A stretch of DNA of 64,000 nucleotides, taken from positions 2,604,001 to 2,668,000 of the forward strand of contig NC_085117.1 of NCBI RefSeq assembly GCF_030269925.1. Direction: 5' to 3'. This document shows, one piece after another, positions 1-11,900 of the stretch. The stretch comes from Bombyx mori (taxonomy: Eukaryota > Arthropoda > Insecta > Lepidoptera > Bombycidae). A program made the translations under genes and the position numbers. The notes beneath the pieces are model-generated. The model did not search any database. It was not told where the DNA came from and worked only from the letters and a program-made list of their open reading frames with translations. Each line of letters begins with the position of its first letter. The first letter of the stretch is position 1.

Positions 1-148
1 TCGAATGGAGTAAACTTAATTGAAGTTCTAATTAAGAACTTCGAACTGTTGTGATACCAAATAAAAATGCAACCTTTAATTACAAAGTTAAATGTCCCGT
101 ATTTAAGGAAATTTCGATAAAACCAAATAGATTTTCACCCCTCGATAT
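1..148 (+). repeat. Dispersed repeat R150, copy 1
   Basis: GGAGTAAACTTAATTGAAGT and GATACCAAATAAAA; same order as copies at 15.5 and 35.8 kb. Confidence 0.65.
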
Positions 149-309
149 ATATATCTATAATAAATAATTTGAATATTCGATTTTCTGTCTGAACAACTTT
201 ATTGGAGTTTACTCCTTTAGAATCGATTTACATATATAGGCCCGGGGTATGAAAATTATGGGGACCAAAATCGTACTAGCATGTCACACGAAATGCGTTA
301 TGCGCCTGA

Positions 310-355
310 TTGGCTCCTGATTGCGTGATGCGTGCGCGCGCCAATCAGGAGCCAA
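310..355. promoter_or_regulatory. Perfect 14-bp hairpin with paired CCAAT boxes in a CpG-rich patch
   Basis: TTGGCTCCTGATTG (310-323) and its complement (342-355) around an 18-nt GC-rich loop. Promoter-like, but no gene follows within 1 kb. Confidence 0.45.
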
Positions 356-699
356 CGCGCGGCCGCGTTATCGCAGGTGACGCCGGGCTGCTGCGCCGGC
401 AGTCCGCCACAAAGCCTCGTACTGATCGCGCGTTTCTCTCATTATTGTATTTTCATATATTTGTTAGTCGTTTGTTTTGTGTCTCGTTAATTTGTTAATA
501 ATCTGTAGTGTATCGTGTTGTCGTAATATAGAACTATTTCTCGTATTGTTTCGTTTAATTTTTTATATCCAGTAAACTCCAGTCGTGCGTCGGAGCGGAC
601 ACACACACTTTTTATTATATATTTTTTATTGCCGATCGCACAGCTTACAGTGTCCAATATTAAGTGTCACAAAAGCGTAAATACAATTAATACGATTAA

Positions 700-975
700 C
701 CCTTTGACTGTGGTGTAGGTCACCGGTGCCCTACGCGGCGCACTGAAGTAATTATGTCGATTTCTGTTACTAAGGCGCCTGCATTGCCTAATTTTACCTT
801 TTATTGTTTGTTAATATATGTTTTAGTCTTTCAGGTCTCTTAGAAATACGATTCATTCTCAGTATCGTTCGGATTCGTCTTTCCCAGAGTCAATTAGTAG
901 CCTTAGTAACAGTAAATCGACATAATTACTTCAGTGCGCCGCGTAGGGCACCGGTGACCTACACGACAGTCAAAG
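700..975. mobile_element. piggyBac-type MITE, copy 1
   Basis: About 80-bp inverted repeats starting CCCTTTGACTGT, left flank TTAA; right end decayed. Confidence 0.78.
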
Positions 976-1134
976 TTCTTGTCGATTTGTCAAAGTTCAT
1001 CGTCGTGAAGAGACTCCAGGTAACAATTAGACTAATGAAATACTTAACAAACATGCACGATTGACTATCTGAAATTCTAAGTTATAAGTTTTTTCTTCTA
1101 TCGGCAATATTACCATTAATTTTTAACGCAATTT

Positions 1135-1565
1135 TTTTTTCTCCTACCGACGCCGAAAGTTCGGTTTTCATCCCGCTGTACAGGGAAGAAAGTGTAACAT
1201 TTCCTCCCTGGGTACTGACAGGTGCGCATGCGCGTTAGTGTCTACGTCTGCTCTCACGCACCTAAAATTCTCCGCCATTGTTGTGCTCGGGTAATTTGCA
1301 ATATTGTGTTTAGTGTAAAAGTGAAATAAACAAAAGACAATAAAATTTAATAGTGAAGTATTAAACAAAGATGAGTTCATCAGACAGTTCTTATTCAATT
1401 AGTAGTAGTTTATTTAAAAATTAAAAAACACAAATTGTTATTTTTATAAGTAGTAGGCGCCCCCCCCCAACCCCCCGCCAAGCTTCGCCTCTGGACCCCG
1501 GCTCGGTACTCCACGGGTGCTAAGTTTTTACAATGACGAACTTTCGGCCTGGCAGGAGAAAAAAT
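1135..1565 (+). mobile_element. Internally deleted DNA transposon of unknown family
   Basis: Inverted ends TTTTTTCTCCTACCGACGCC and TTTTTTCTCCTGCCAGGCC, both followed by GAAAGTTCG. Inside, a GC-rich promoter-like stretch leads to ATG at 1371 with 17 codons (MSSSDSSYSISSSLFKN). Confidence 0.65.
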
Positions 1566-2047
1566 AGTATGTGCACTGCGGGAAAAAAGTAGTAATGTAC
1601 TATTTCAATCTCAATTCAATTACAATCTCAATAAATAAATATATATATATATCGTTATGTACCAGTTATTATGGCCGAGTTTCGATTATTAGACAAAATC
1701 TAGCATTAATAAAACTCCAAAAATCAGAAAATACATTTATTTCATTAAATTAAAATAAAAAATCAGTACAATGTGTTCTTTCATTTACATTTTGGAATTC
1801 ACAAAAATCTATTATAACTTAAAACTATTACATAACTACACTTATTTATTGAGGTTAATTCTGTAACTAAATTCTCTGTTCTCGTTGTGATTAAAAGAAT
1901 TGATTAGAACATCGTCTATTGTCAATAAATTTTTAATGTGCATACCTACCTAGTTTTTGTTTTCAATATTTTTTAATGATTTAGTGACCAAATTAACCGA
2001 ACAGTTAAGCATTAGAAAAACTTCAGAGGTGTCAAGGGACACCCGGA

Positions 2048-2354
2048 TGGAACGAAGTTCCTTTCGATTAATTAGTGAAGGAATTGTAATATTTTTTTTA
2101 AGATATAATAATAAATTACGGCATTATGAAGAAGAAAAAAACAATACTATGAACTAAATTACTATTGTTGAAACGCTATCTCGAGAAACTGTACTCATTA
2201 CGCGGACCAATCGGATACGAGCAATGTCACGCGATAAGCGCCTACACGTTGATTATTCAGAATGACGGATCTAAAAAGTGTCGTGACAACTTTTCATAAG
2301 AATTTTTTCCGTCTAGCCCCCTTTCACAACGCGCGATAAGGAACTTCGTTCCAA
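2048..2354. mobile_element. MITE with GGAACGAAGTTCC ends
   Basis: TGGAACGAAGTTCCTTTCG and, inverted, TTGGAACGAAGTTCCTTATC. A lone end of the same kind occurs at 47779-47802. Confidence 0.72.
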
Positions 2355-2359
2355 AATCA

Positions 2360-3665
2360 TTCTAAAAACAATTAAAATGCTAAAAGGTTTGTGTTGATCA
2401 GAATTTCATTTACAAGTCAATCCAATTAATAAGTTTTTTTTTAATATTTGAAATTTAATGACTAATTATATTATAAACACATTTTTTTCATTTTAACAAA
2501 TTCAACATTCATAAAATCATTCACGCATACTAAGTATAAACTAGATACAAGAAAATACACATTTTTTTAAATAAATAAATTTAAAAATACGTTTCGTTAT
2601 TATTTATTTTAAAGTAATAAATTAATTTATGGCATATAAAGAAAGTGTATCGTGTTCATTAAAATTAAAATTGCGTAACACCAATACAATAATTTTTAAA
2701 CAATAAAAAAAACGCGATCATAGCGCCATTTTTTTTTAGGTACGCATCAGAGAAATATATCATCATCTCAAATATTGAATTAACAACGATTAAAATCTTA
2801 CATCAATAGAGTGCATGCAAGTTTTATTTACAAAAATTATCTTGGTCCATATTAAATAGATACTATAGTCATGACGTAACCTAAAAATCAGTGAATTGAT
2901 GGTACAATTAATACAACTTTAAAATCAGCACCATTAGTAATGTCGCTTGTATCAATCAGTACAAACAGACAACCGCGCGGTTTGATCTTTAATTAAACGC
3001 TTTTCGAAGTTATTGAAGTTAAAAAAAAAAAACTGATATTAGTTTTTTTTTATCTAATATTTAAAAAAAAAGGACATGCCCGCTGAGTTTCTTGCCAATT
3101 CTTCTCAGGACGGAGGCTAGTTCTTGTGAATTGGCGGTAGTTCATTTGACGTTCAACAAGTATGTACTTTCATTTATGTTGAATTATTTTTTTTTGAATT
3201 GATTTGATTTATACTTTTTGAAACGCGTTATGAAAAATTGATGAGAATTAAATTTTACGATGCGCGCGCACCGTGACAAAAAATTAACAGAAATGAAGTT
3301 GCCCACCAAATCGCTCATTACAATACGACCGACGTAACTTGGCGAGTCTGAATATAGCCGCAGGTGAACTTTCCGAACCGTACCGAGAATTACCGAATTT
3401 ATACGATGTCAAGAAAAGGGATGTCCAATATGCGTGTTTGAGGATGTTGTTTAATCGATTTTTTTTCAAATTGATTAAAATTTAAATACAAAAAAAAGAA
3501 ATAAATTTAATAAAAATAAAGTATAGCTTCTTACGCGCGTACATAAGTACACGCACCCAAATCGATTTCTTTTATTAAGGCAAAGTAATGTGAGCAACAC
3601 ATCTATGATTCTGTCTTCGCGAACTAATCAGTCGCGTCTCCCTAGTTACGATGTCAATACATGGT
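2360..3665. other. AT-rich stretch, no gene seen
   Basis: No convincing ORF, splice set or repeat family. Downstream of the M8 gene. Confidence 0.6.
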
Positions 3666-3670
3666 GCTCA

Positions 3671-3920
3671 TATAAATTGAAGACATGAGTGGATGAAGGG
3701 GATATGATACAATTTGTTAATTTTAAGAAAACCGGCAACAAACTTTTGTTACTTGTACCTTTTCTTCGTACATAACTCCTAATTCTAAAAATAGCCTTTA
3801 AATCCGGAATTTTAAGGTCTAATATGGTTTATAGGCACATAACACTTTCAGTCAATGTAAAAACTTCAAAATCATAAAAATTGTACTTAGCCCCCTCATC
3901 CACTCACGTCTTCGATTATA
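3671..3920. mobile_element. 250-bp MITE with ~40-bp inverted ends
   Basis: TATAAATTGAAGACATGAGT at the left, TATAATCGAAGACGTGAGT from the right on the other strand, continuing GGATGA-GGGG. Confidence 0.8.
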
Positions 3921-3924
3921 AAAT

Positions 3925-5225
3925 AAATAGTTTTTACCGGCTAAGCTGTTCCTAATTAGGCGCGTCCTAACAATTTCTGTGAATTACTTTCACAGACCTA
4001 AGTTTTTATTAGGCTCTGTGGTATTAATATTTGCATACAAAGAGCTTGCAATGTTTGATTCGCGTGACGAGAACTTCATACGCGAACCGACAACACTCTC
4101 AGGAAATTAACTTTTCTAATTAAACAGGGATGGATTGATAGGCAAATCTTAAAATGAAAAATAAAAAACCTAAATACTACAGCTAAATGATTACTGCCGA
4201 CAGCAGTGTTTGTGAAATAAGGATTTTTTTATAGCCTACATAAATTAGTATGGTTTTTTTTTCAAAATGGCCGACTGTTTTGGCGGGAAATACCGAATTG
4301 ATTTCGATTTTTTTATGTTAACTCTTTTTGACGCGTTTCCTAAAGATAAGCGTGTATTTTTAGTGCCGGAAGTCGATGTAAAAAATTATTTTATTTCAAA
4401 TTAAAATTTACGCATTATGCACGCGGTTTTTTTTAAATATTTATTTACATTCAATTCCTATGGTGACATCACTCTGTCGCGTTCGAGAACCTCCCCTTTC
4501 AAATCTATCTATCTCTTACCAAGCGCGTATCATTTTCACGTTAACTAATGTCAAGTGTCAGTTTGACAGCTGTCATTTATAATCGCAATCGAGTCACACC
4601 GCGTTATTACACAGACGACACATTACTCTAGTATACTAAGCGATTGAAAATTATTTAAATACTAACATTATCTTAAGATCACTTGTAAAGTTTTTGATTA
4701 GATGTATGTAAAGTTAATGTGTGAAGGGAAAACGTTTTATTGGCAACATCGGACGTATGCGAATCGAAAAGAATTGGTAACAAGTTCCTTTTAGTTGGAT
4801 TAACCGTAATTAACATTAATGCTTTAATTAAAACAATTAACGCTAATGTTTTGTACACAAATTTGTTTAATTACACTTTTCTTTTGAGCGAACAATTCTG
4901 TAGCACCACATAAAATACGCTCTGTAGAATTTCGATATTTAACCAATTATCCTTAGGCGTTTGATTTAAGCAATTTTAATAATCAATATTCAAGAATCAT
5001 GAGTATTACTTAAGAAACGCGGGTTGATATTAAAAAATGCATACATATATATTAATTACGAATAAATAACATAGCCGATATTTTACATGGAAAAGTTTGC
5101 GACAAGCTTGTCAATGCGAACGCCATTTTAGATCTCAGTGTTACAAGCGAATAAAACGTGTACGTCTTTAAGGAAATATTTCGTAGAATTCTTCATTTTT
5201 TTTAGTCATTTTAAATCTTTTTTTT
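3925..5225. other. AT-rich stretch, no gene seen
   Basis: Short ORFs only. TTTGACAGCTGTCA at about 4562 is palindromic and common in insect DNA. Confidence 0.6.
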
Positions 5226-5232
5226 TCATTAA

Positions 5233-5513
5233 CCCTTTCGACTGTCGTGTAGGTCACCGGTGCCCTATGCGGCGCATTGAAGTTAAAATGTCGATTTACT
5301 GTTACTAAGGCGCCTGGATTGCCTAACGTTGCCTGCTATTGTTCGTTAATGTATGTTTTAGTCTTATAGGTCTCTTAGAAACACGATTCATTGTCATTAT
5401 CTTCGGATTCGTCTTACCTAGAGTCTACTAGATATTCCTTAGTGACAGTAAATCGACATAATTACTTGAGTGCGCCGCGTAGGACACCGGTAACCTACAC
5501 TACACTCAAAGGG
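5233..5513. mobile_element. piggyBac-type MITE, copy 2, complete
   Basis: CCCTTTCGACTGTCGTGTAG to ACACTCAAAGGG with TTAA duplicated at 5229-5232 and 5514-5517. Confidence 0.87.
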
Positions 5514-5712
5514 TTAATGTGACAATTAAAAAATGTATTCATCTCGCGTGCGCATAATTCTAGAAGTTAATATATACATGTTGATCCGATTTAAAACACA
5601 TTGGAAATTACACTGTCGGGTTTGGTCATAAAAATGAAAAGCACATAATTTATTTTACAACAAAAAAAAACATATTTTTTTTTTACACATTACAACCCTG
5701 CTTCCCTAATCT

Positions 5713-5718
5713 TTTATT
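5713..5718 (-). promoter_or_regulatory. Poly(A) signal of the M8 peptidase gene
   Basis: Canonical AATAAA on the minus strand about 97 nt after the stop codon, giving a short 3' UTR. Confidence 0.65.
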
Positions 5719-5814
5719 GAAGACTGAAATCAAAACACTAATCATTTCGTTGACGCACATTAATCTTGCACGCTTTTCGTTGCAATTCATTAAGTCCTAT
5801 CTAGACGTCAATCG

Positions 5815-5952
5815 TTATGACAGCGAATACAAGATGGCCGCCGTCCACAAGATGGCGGGTCGGATAACCGACGCTCTACAAGCTAGAAAATCGTTGGGAT
5901 ACAAATTCGGGGGTAGAGGCTCCTCACCCGGCTTACAGTATTCGCTTCTCGC
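5815..5952 (-). CDS. M8 peptidase last exon, stop codon and C-terminal anchor
   Basis: Acceptor TTTCAG; 45 codons then TAA. Encodes [19 protein letters not shown] and a hydrophobic end ([14 protein letters not shown]), suggesting a GPI signal or membrane tail. A poly(A) signal follows within 100 nt. Confidence 0.85.
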   Translation of the reverse strand, partial: ARSEYCKPGEEPLPPNLYPNDFLACRASVIRPAILWTAAILYSLS

Positions 5953-8900
5953 CTGAAAAAAATAATATGATCGTAATGAGGCGACGACATCTGTGTGCAC
6001 CTAATATTGGGCATGCGTGTATGGTGGCCACATATTATGAACAAGAAATTTTCTATTAAATCATTCTCGTCTTTGACGTTATCTGTCCTGACCGATTGGC
6101 TTTTCATTGTGTACCAAAATAAACAGATTGCAAGCTTTTAATGACATACAAACGTACAGTTTTATTATTGTGTAGTTAAAACATGTTTCGAGACATATCG
6201 GAAACGAATAATACTGAAGGAAGTTAAAAGATCTCGGCTCTGAAAATTACGTGTGTTTGATCCTTCGAGCCGATTGATTAAGCGAGAGAGATTAAAACAG
6301 CCACGAATGTCGCAACACCGCAATGAAGCCCAGACATCGTGTTAACTCTAATGTGCCCGATTATTTACATTAATACTAATCTAGAAATCACAAGTTGACG
6401 CAGCGCTATATGTATGTATATTGTTACGCGCTGGGGTTCGAGCTAAAAAAAAAGTTACCAAAGTACTAATTAAAATTGCATTAACACTTAGAATACTTTA
6501 CGAACACTTTAAAATTCTTTATTCCCTTCTCCCGAAGCGAAGAGCTTCAGGAGTTCCTTTCGCTGTTTCGCTTCGAGTAGATCCGATTACTAATTGCCTT
6601 TGTGCCATCTCTGCAACGCTTTTATAGTCGATACAACGTTCCTAGATTTATCGAGAACATTCCTCTTAAGTCGAGTAGCTTCGATGTGCCTTTCCGCTAT
6701 CTGACAATAGATGGCGCTGTACTTTTCGAGCGTTCTTGATATTACTAGTTTTTCGATATTCGTTTCTGCTATTCGACGATAGATGGCGTTGCTCGTATCA
6801 GTGTAACAATACGTAAAGAGAATTTCGAAAATATCTTAAAACATTACTTACAGCGAACTCAGCGCCGCACACTTGCCTGCAGGGGGGACAGACCACGCCC
6901 CCCCTGTGAAGCCAGCCGTTCTTTATGATCCTTATGTGCAGCAGTTGACCGGCGTGAAAGCACGTGTACGTGTAATTACCCACCTGGGAACAAAGGGGGG
7001 GGGGAGCGATTGTATAGAGGTGGCAATATAGTGGAAGTGCAACTCGTATAGCAACACTGAGGACTCTTCAAGTCGGAACGCGTTACTGCTTCGCGGCAGA
7101 AATAGGCAGGGCGGTGGTACCAGTACTGCCAATGTTACTAGTAAAAAACGTAAGGAGTATGAGTGGTAACAGACGCATCTTTTTTTAATTTTTTATTGCT
7201 TATATGGATGGACGAGCTCACAGTCCTCCTGGTTTTAAGTGGTTACTGGAGCCTCACCGTTAAGATATGAGTTTTAGGATCTCAGTATAGTTACAACGGC
7301 TGCCCCACCCTTCAAACTGCTTCACAGCAGAAATAGGCGGGGTGTTGGTACTACCCGTGCGGATTCACAAGAGTTCCTACCACCAGTCGTCTGGTCTGAA
7401 TCGTCAACTTTATTTATTTATTGCTTAGATGGGTGGACGAGCTCACAGCCCACCGGGTTGTTAAGTGGTTACTGGAGCCCATAGACATCTACAACGCAAA
7501 TGATGCCACCCACCTGGAGATATAAGAACCGCTTCCGCTGCGTACCGAAGACGGGTTTAGATACTTTGTCAGCCCGCAATGGATCGCGAAGGCAGTCAAC
7601 CAAGTTCGCTCGCGACTGTCATCACTTTGTAATGCATTGCTGGTTTTTTTTTCTTCATTTTTTTAACTATATATGATGTAGAAATCAAGAAATGCTTACC
7701 ACGATATGCAGACGACCGCTGTCGCATTTGTATTTGTAGCAACCGGAGCCCCAGTGTTGCCATTCGCGGATCTTTAAAAAGAAAAAAGCACTATCTATAT
7801 CACACCTTTAGAATTACTGAAAACTTTACTGAAAACCTTAAGAAAACGAGTTTTATACTTTGAACGTCTAATAGACTATCAGTATTCTCTCAGTATTTAA
7901 AATTAAATCTTAATATCTATGAATTACGTGTCGCGTTGGTTGTCCGCGATGGACACCTAAACTAATTTTAAATATATATTTTAAATATGTCTTTTGTTTT
8001 AACTTAGGCCATAGGATGGTTTTTCGATTAATGGTCGCAATGTTTATTAATTAACAATAAATCGATCACGGCCCAACTGGTGTTAAGTGGTTACCGGAGC
8101 CCATAGACATCTACAACGGTTGCCCCACCCTTCAAACTGCTTCACGGCAGAAATAGGCAGGGCGGTGGTACCTACCCGTGCGGACTCACAACAGGTCCTA
8201 CCACCAGTAAAGCTCATAAGAAACCTATCGACGACCAGTAATAAAAACTTACCTGTCTGCATGACTTCTGCTCCCAGACCTTGTCGCTGTGCTCGAAACA
8301 CTTCGAGTGCTGCCCGTAGTTCTCAAGGGCGAAGTTCAGATCGATCTCTGAGGGCGGAAAATCGGAGGGCGTCACCTCGGGGAGCCCTCGACTCGACGCT
8401 TCCTCAGTCGAGGTAGAGTCGAGGAAAACAACGTCTTTTTTAATTTTTTGTTGCTTAAACGGGTGGACGAGCTCACAGCCCATGAGTTAAGTGGTTACTA
8501 GAGCCCATAGACATCTACAACGTAAATGCACCACCCATCTTGAGATAAGAGTTCTAAGGTATAGTTACAACGGCTGCCAAACATACAAACTTGATAACTA
8601 AAATAATAAATTGTAAATTAAAATCGTTGCGTGAAAAAATGAATTATTTTTTTAACTACCCTACAAACATGAATATGGACATGACATGACATGATTATGG
8701 ACCCAGTGTTCGCGTTCAGGACGAACTCCAGGTCACCAGGTCAAGCTTCGAGCCTGATTATACTCCTCAATTCTTACCTGCCTCCAAGGTGATAGCAGGT
8801 TACAATACTCAATTAGGGTAGATCATTACTCCATGAATAGAAAACTGTTGTAAATCTAGATTTAGGCAGTCTGTCTGTACTTACTCGGAGTATTCTCCTC

Positions 8901-11900
8901 GTAGGAGCATCGACTTCCCCTGATGAGTACGCTCTTGTGTCTCCAAGTGAACTCCTGAAGGTAGGGGCAGTAGTCCGCGAGGGACACGGAGCCGCCATAG
9001 TACGCTTCCTGCCCTGGTGGAACGTTGGGCAGTATGTCGAAATGCTGCGGAGGATATCAGTAGTCTTAGTGGTGGTAGGAGGTTTTGTGAGTCTGCACGG
9101 ATAGGTACCACCACCCTGCTTTAGAACTTAGACATGCTGATGTCCATGGGCTCCGGTAACCACTTAGCACCAGACAAGCCGTGAGATCGTCACATTAACG
9201 TCTCATGACGGGCGGTGCGTACCTTCCAACGCCTCTCTGGTGACCACTTAACGCTTGATGAGAACGTGTCATGGCTTTGGTATGCTTTTTTAGCGCGAAC
9301 CCACGAATTCAGGTAACATCTGATGTAGAATCAAATGTAAATCATAAAACGTATTTCAAAAGCCCGTAATGACTTAGTAATCATGACAGGACATACGACT
9401 AACTTCGATTCCCGTTCGGTCTTAACCAATATAATTAACGCATCGACCTCACGTCTCAAGACTCGTATTCGCTTGGTTGTGTCCACGGGCATCTGGGGGC
9501 CGACATCTGGCTACTGACCTGGTAGGCTCTCGGCAGTAGGTTGTCGTGGCGGACCAGGTTGCAGAGGACGACTGCCGACCTCCTCGGGGAGCACTCTGTC
9601 CTCAAGGGATTCCCCTTTATCCTCTCGCAAAACGGCGCCGGATTTCTGCGTCTGTTACGAATGGCAACGTCAGAATATCACGAATATGTTCTGATTAAAA
9701 AAAACTATTATACGTTCCGATGTCCATGGACTCGTGATCGTATGGCACACAGATCTGATGAGTTGTAAGTTGATTAATTTAAGATTTAATTAGAACTTAC
9801 TCCAATGTCTCGTTGTCCGTTTGGTTGCTTGAAAAAAAATAAAAAGAAAAACAAAATATTGTTACCGCATCTAGCAGTTTAAGTCGTATTAGTGAGCACG
9901 AAATACGATGATGAATAAATTAATTATGGTGGTACATGTTTTGACCCCGGAATGAACAAGCAATCAAATAAATTTTGCGATTACAATTCCCCTATCACTA
10001 ACTTCGGTTCCGCAATTGCTCACACAAATTCCCCCATTACTCACTTGAGTTCCGCAATCACTCACACAAATTCCACCAAACACCACCTTTTTCGGTTCCA
10101 CAATCGCTCATATAAATTCCTCCAATATCCAATTGAATTCCGCAATCGCTCATACAAATTCCTTCATTATCCACTAAATTCCGCATCGCGCACGCATTTA
10201 CCATTTCAATTCCGCTACTACTCCAAAAAAAACCATAATCGCTGTAGTAAGTGACATATTATCAGATCTTTTAAATGGCCGTTTAGAGGCTTACATAATT
10301 TCAATAGAATTCTTCTATTCTATATTAACTAGCCAGCGAATTCCCCCATCACAAACTTCGAGTTCCGCAATCGCTCACAGCAATCCCACAATCAGTAGCA
10401 TCACTCCCCTCCCGGTTCGCTTCGGTCGCGCGCGCTCTTAAATGAATATACCTCAACCTTTGCAGGTTCATCCACTGCTTGCACGAGGACATGGCGAATT
10501 TACAGCCCAGTCCCTTCCCCCAGTCCAGGGGTGTCGCGTGGGAGTAGTCCGCCCTGTACCAGCCGGTGTCCTCCATCATCGCGAGGGTTATCCTGCTGAA
10601 GACCGAGTTCTGGGTGTGGGTGCCGGTCATGGCCTCGTTCTTTAAGGACGAAAAAAAAATATGATTTTTAATACGCTTTTATTAGCTTCAGACTTATGTA
10701 TGTTTGTAACGGAATCTTTGAACATGATTTTGACCCCCTTCAAAACGTCGGATTAACACGAAATTTGGTATAATTATTAAGGACCGTAGACAACTCAATA
10801 TTAAAAATAAATGAAAAAAATATATAAAAAATTTAAATTCAACTAAAAAATTAAAAATAAATAATAGTTAAAAAAAACTAACAAAATACGCTTTTATAGA
10901 AAATCCAACTAAAAAATAGAAAATAAATTTGAATTAAAAATAGTGTAAGAAAAATAATTTTATTGTAAAAAAGCGTGGAACGGAAATAAATATAAGATTT
11001 TTATTATACACATACATATTAATAATAATATACATCCATAACCCTGGAAAAGACATTTTATATTTATCATACACAAATATCTTCCCTTGGCGGGATTCGA
11101 AACCGCGACCCCTTTGTGTAGTGACCTTGTCACTTAACACTACACCAGACGGCCGTCAAACAGTATGATTATTTGCTTATGATATTTTGGGGGGAGGCTG
11201 CCTACATTCGGACTGGAGTTAGCAAGGTAGGCTACCGAGACTGACCTCAAAGACTCTCTTCTCCCAGTGGGTCATGGCGGTGCCGTCGCCACCCTGATCC
11301 TCCAACTCTGCCCCCTCCAGCTCTGAGCAGTTGAAGTGTTCGCGTACCTGAATCAACAGATCACAACAGTTCAATGCGAAGGTCGTTAAGTTGTCTTCGG
11401 AAGTATATTGTCATGTCAATGTCAGGTACATTAAATGAAACTGGTATATGATCGCAGCGCCACCTGTCGGTCACAATTATATGTCTGAGTCGAATGACAG
11501 AGAAGCACATATTATATGTATATATGTTTCTTTCCTTACTCATTTAGAAAATAGCATTAAATTCATTTAAAATAACATGTACAATTATTAAACATACATT
11601 ATATGTATGTACATAGGTATAGGTAGGCAGCGGCTTGGCTCTGCCCCTGGCATTGCTGAAGTCCATGGGCGACGGTAACTACTCACCATCAGGTGGGCCG
11701 TATGATCGTCTGCCTACAGGGGCAATAAAAAAAACATAAGAAAATAAATAAAGGAACTTTTTACATAAATATAACTAATGATATAAGATTAATTATTTTA
11801 TTTTTAGGTAGGTCTACGAATCCACGGCCAACATGCCGTTAATTGGTTAGTGGCCCGTGGACTTCAACAACATGGATGCCACCGCCTAATTTGAGATAAT

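Noticed and set aside
4545..4640. Possible promoter around TTTGACAGCTGTCA
   Set aside because: This palindrome is common in insect DNA and no ORF or exon follows.
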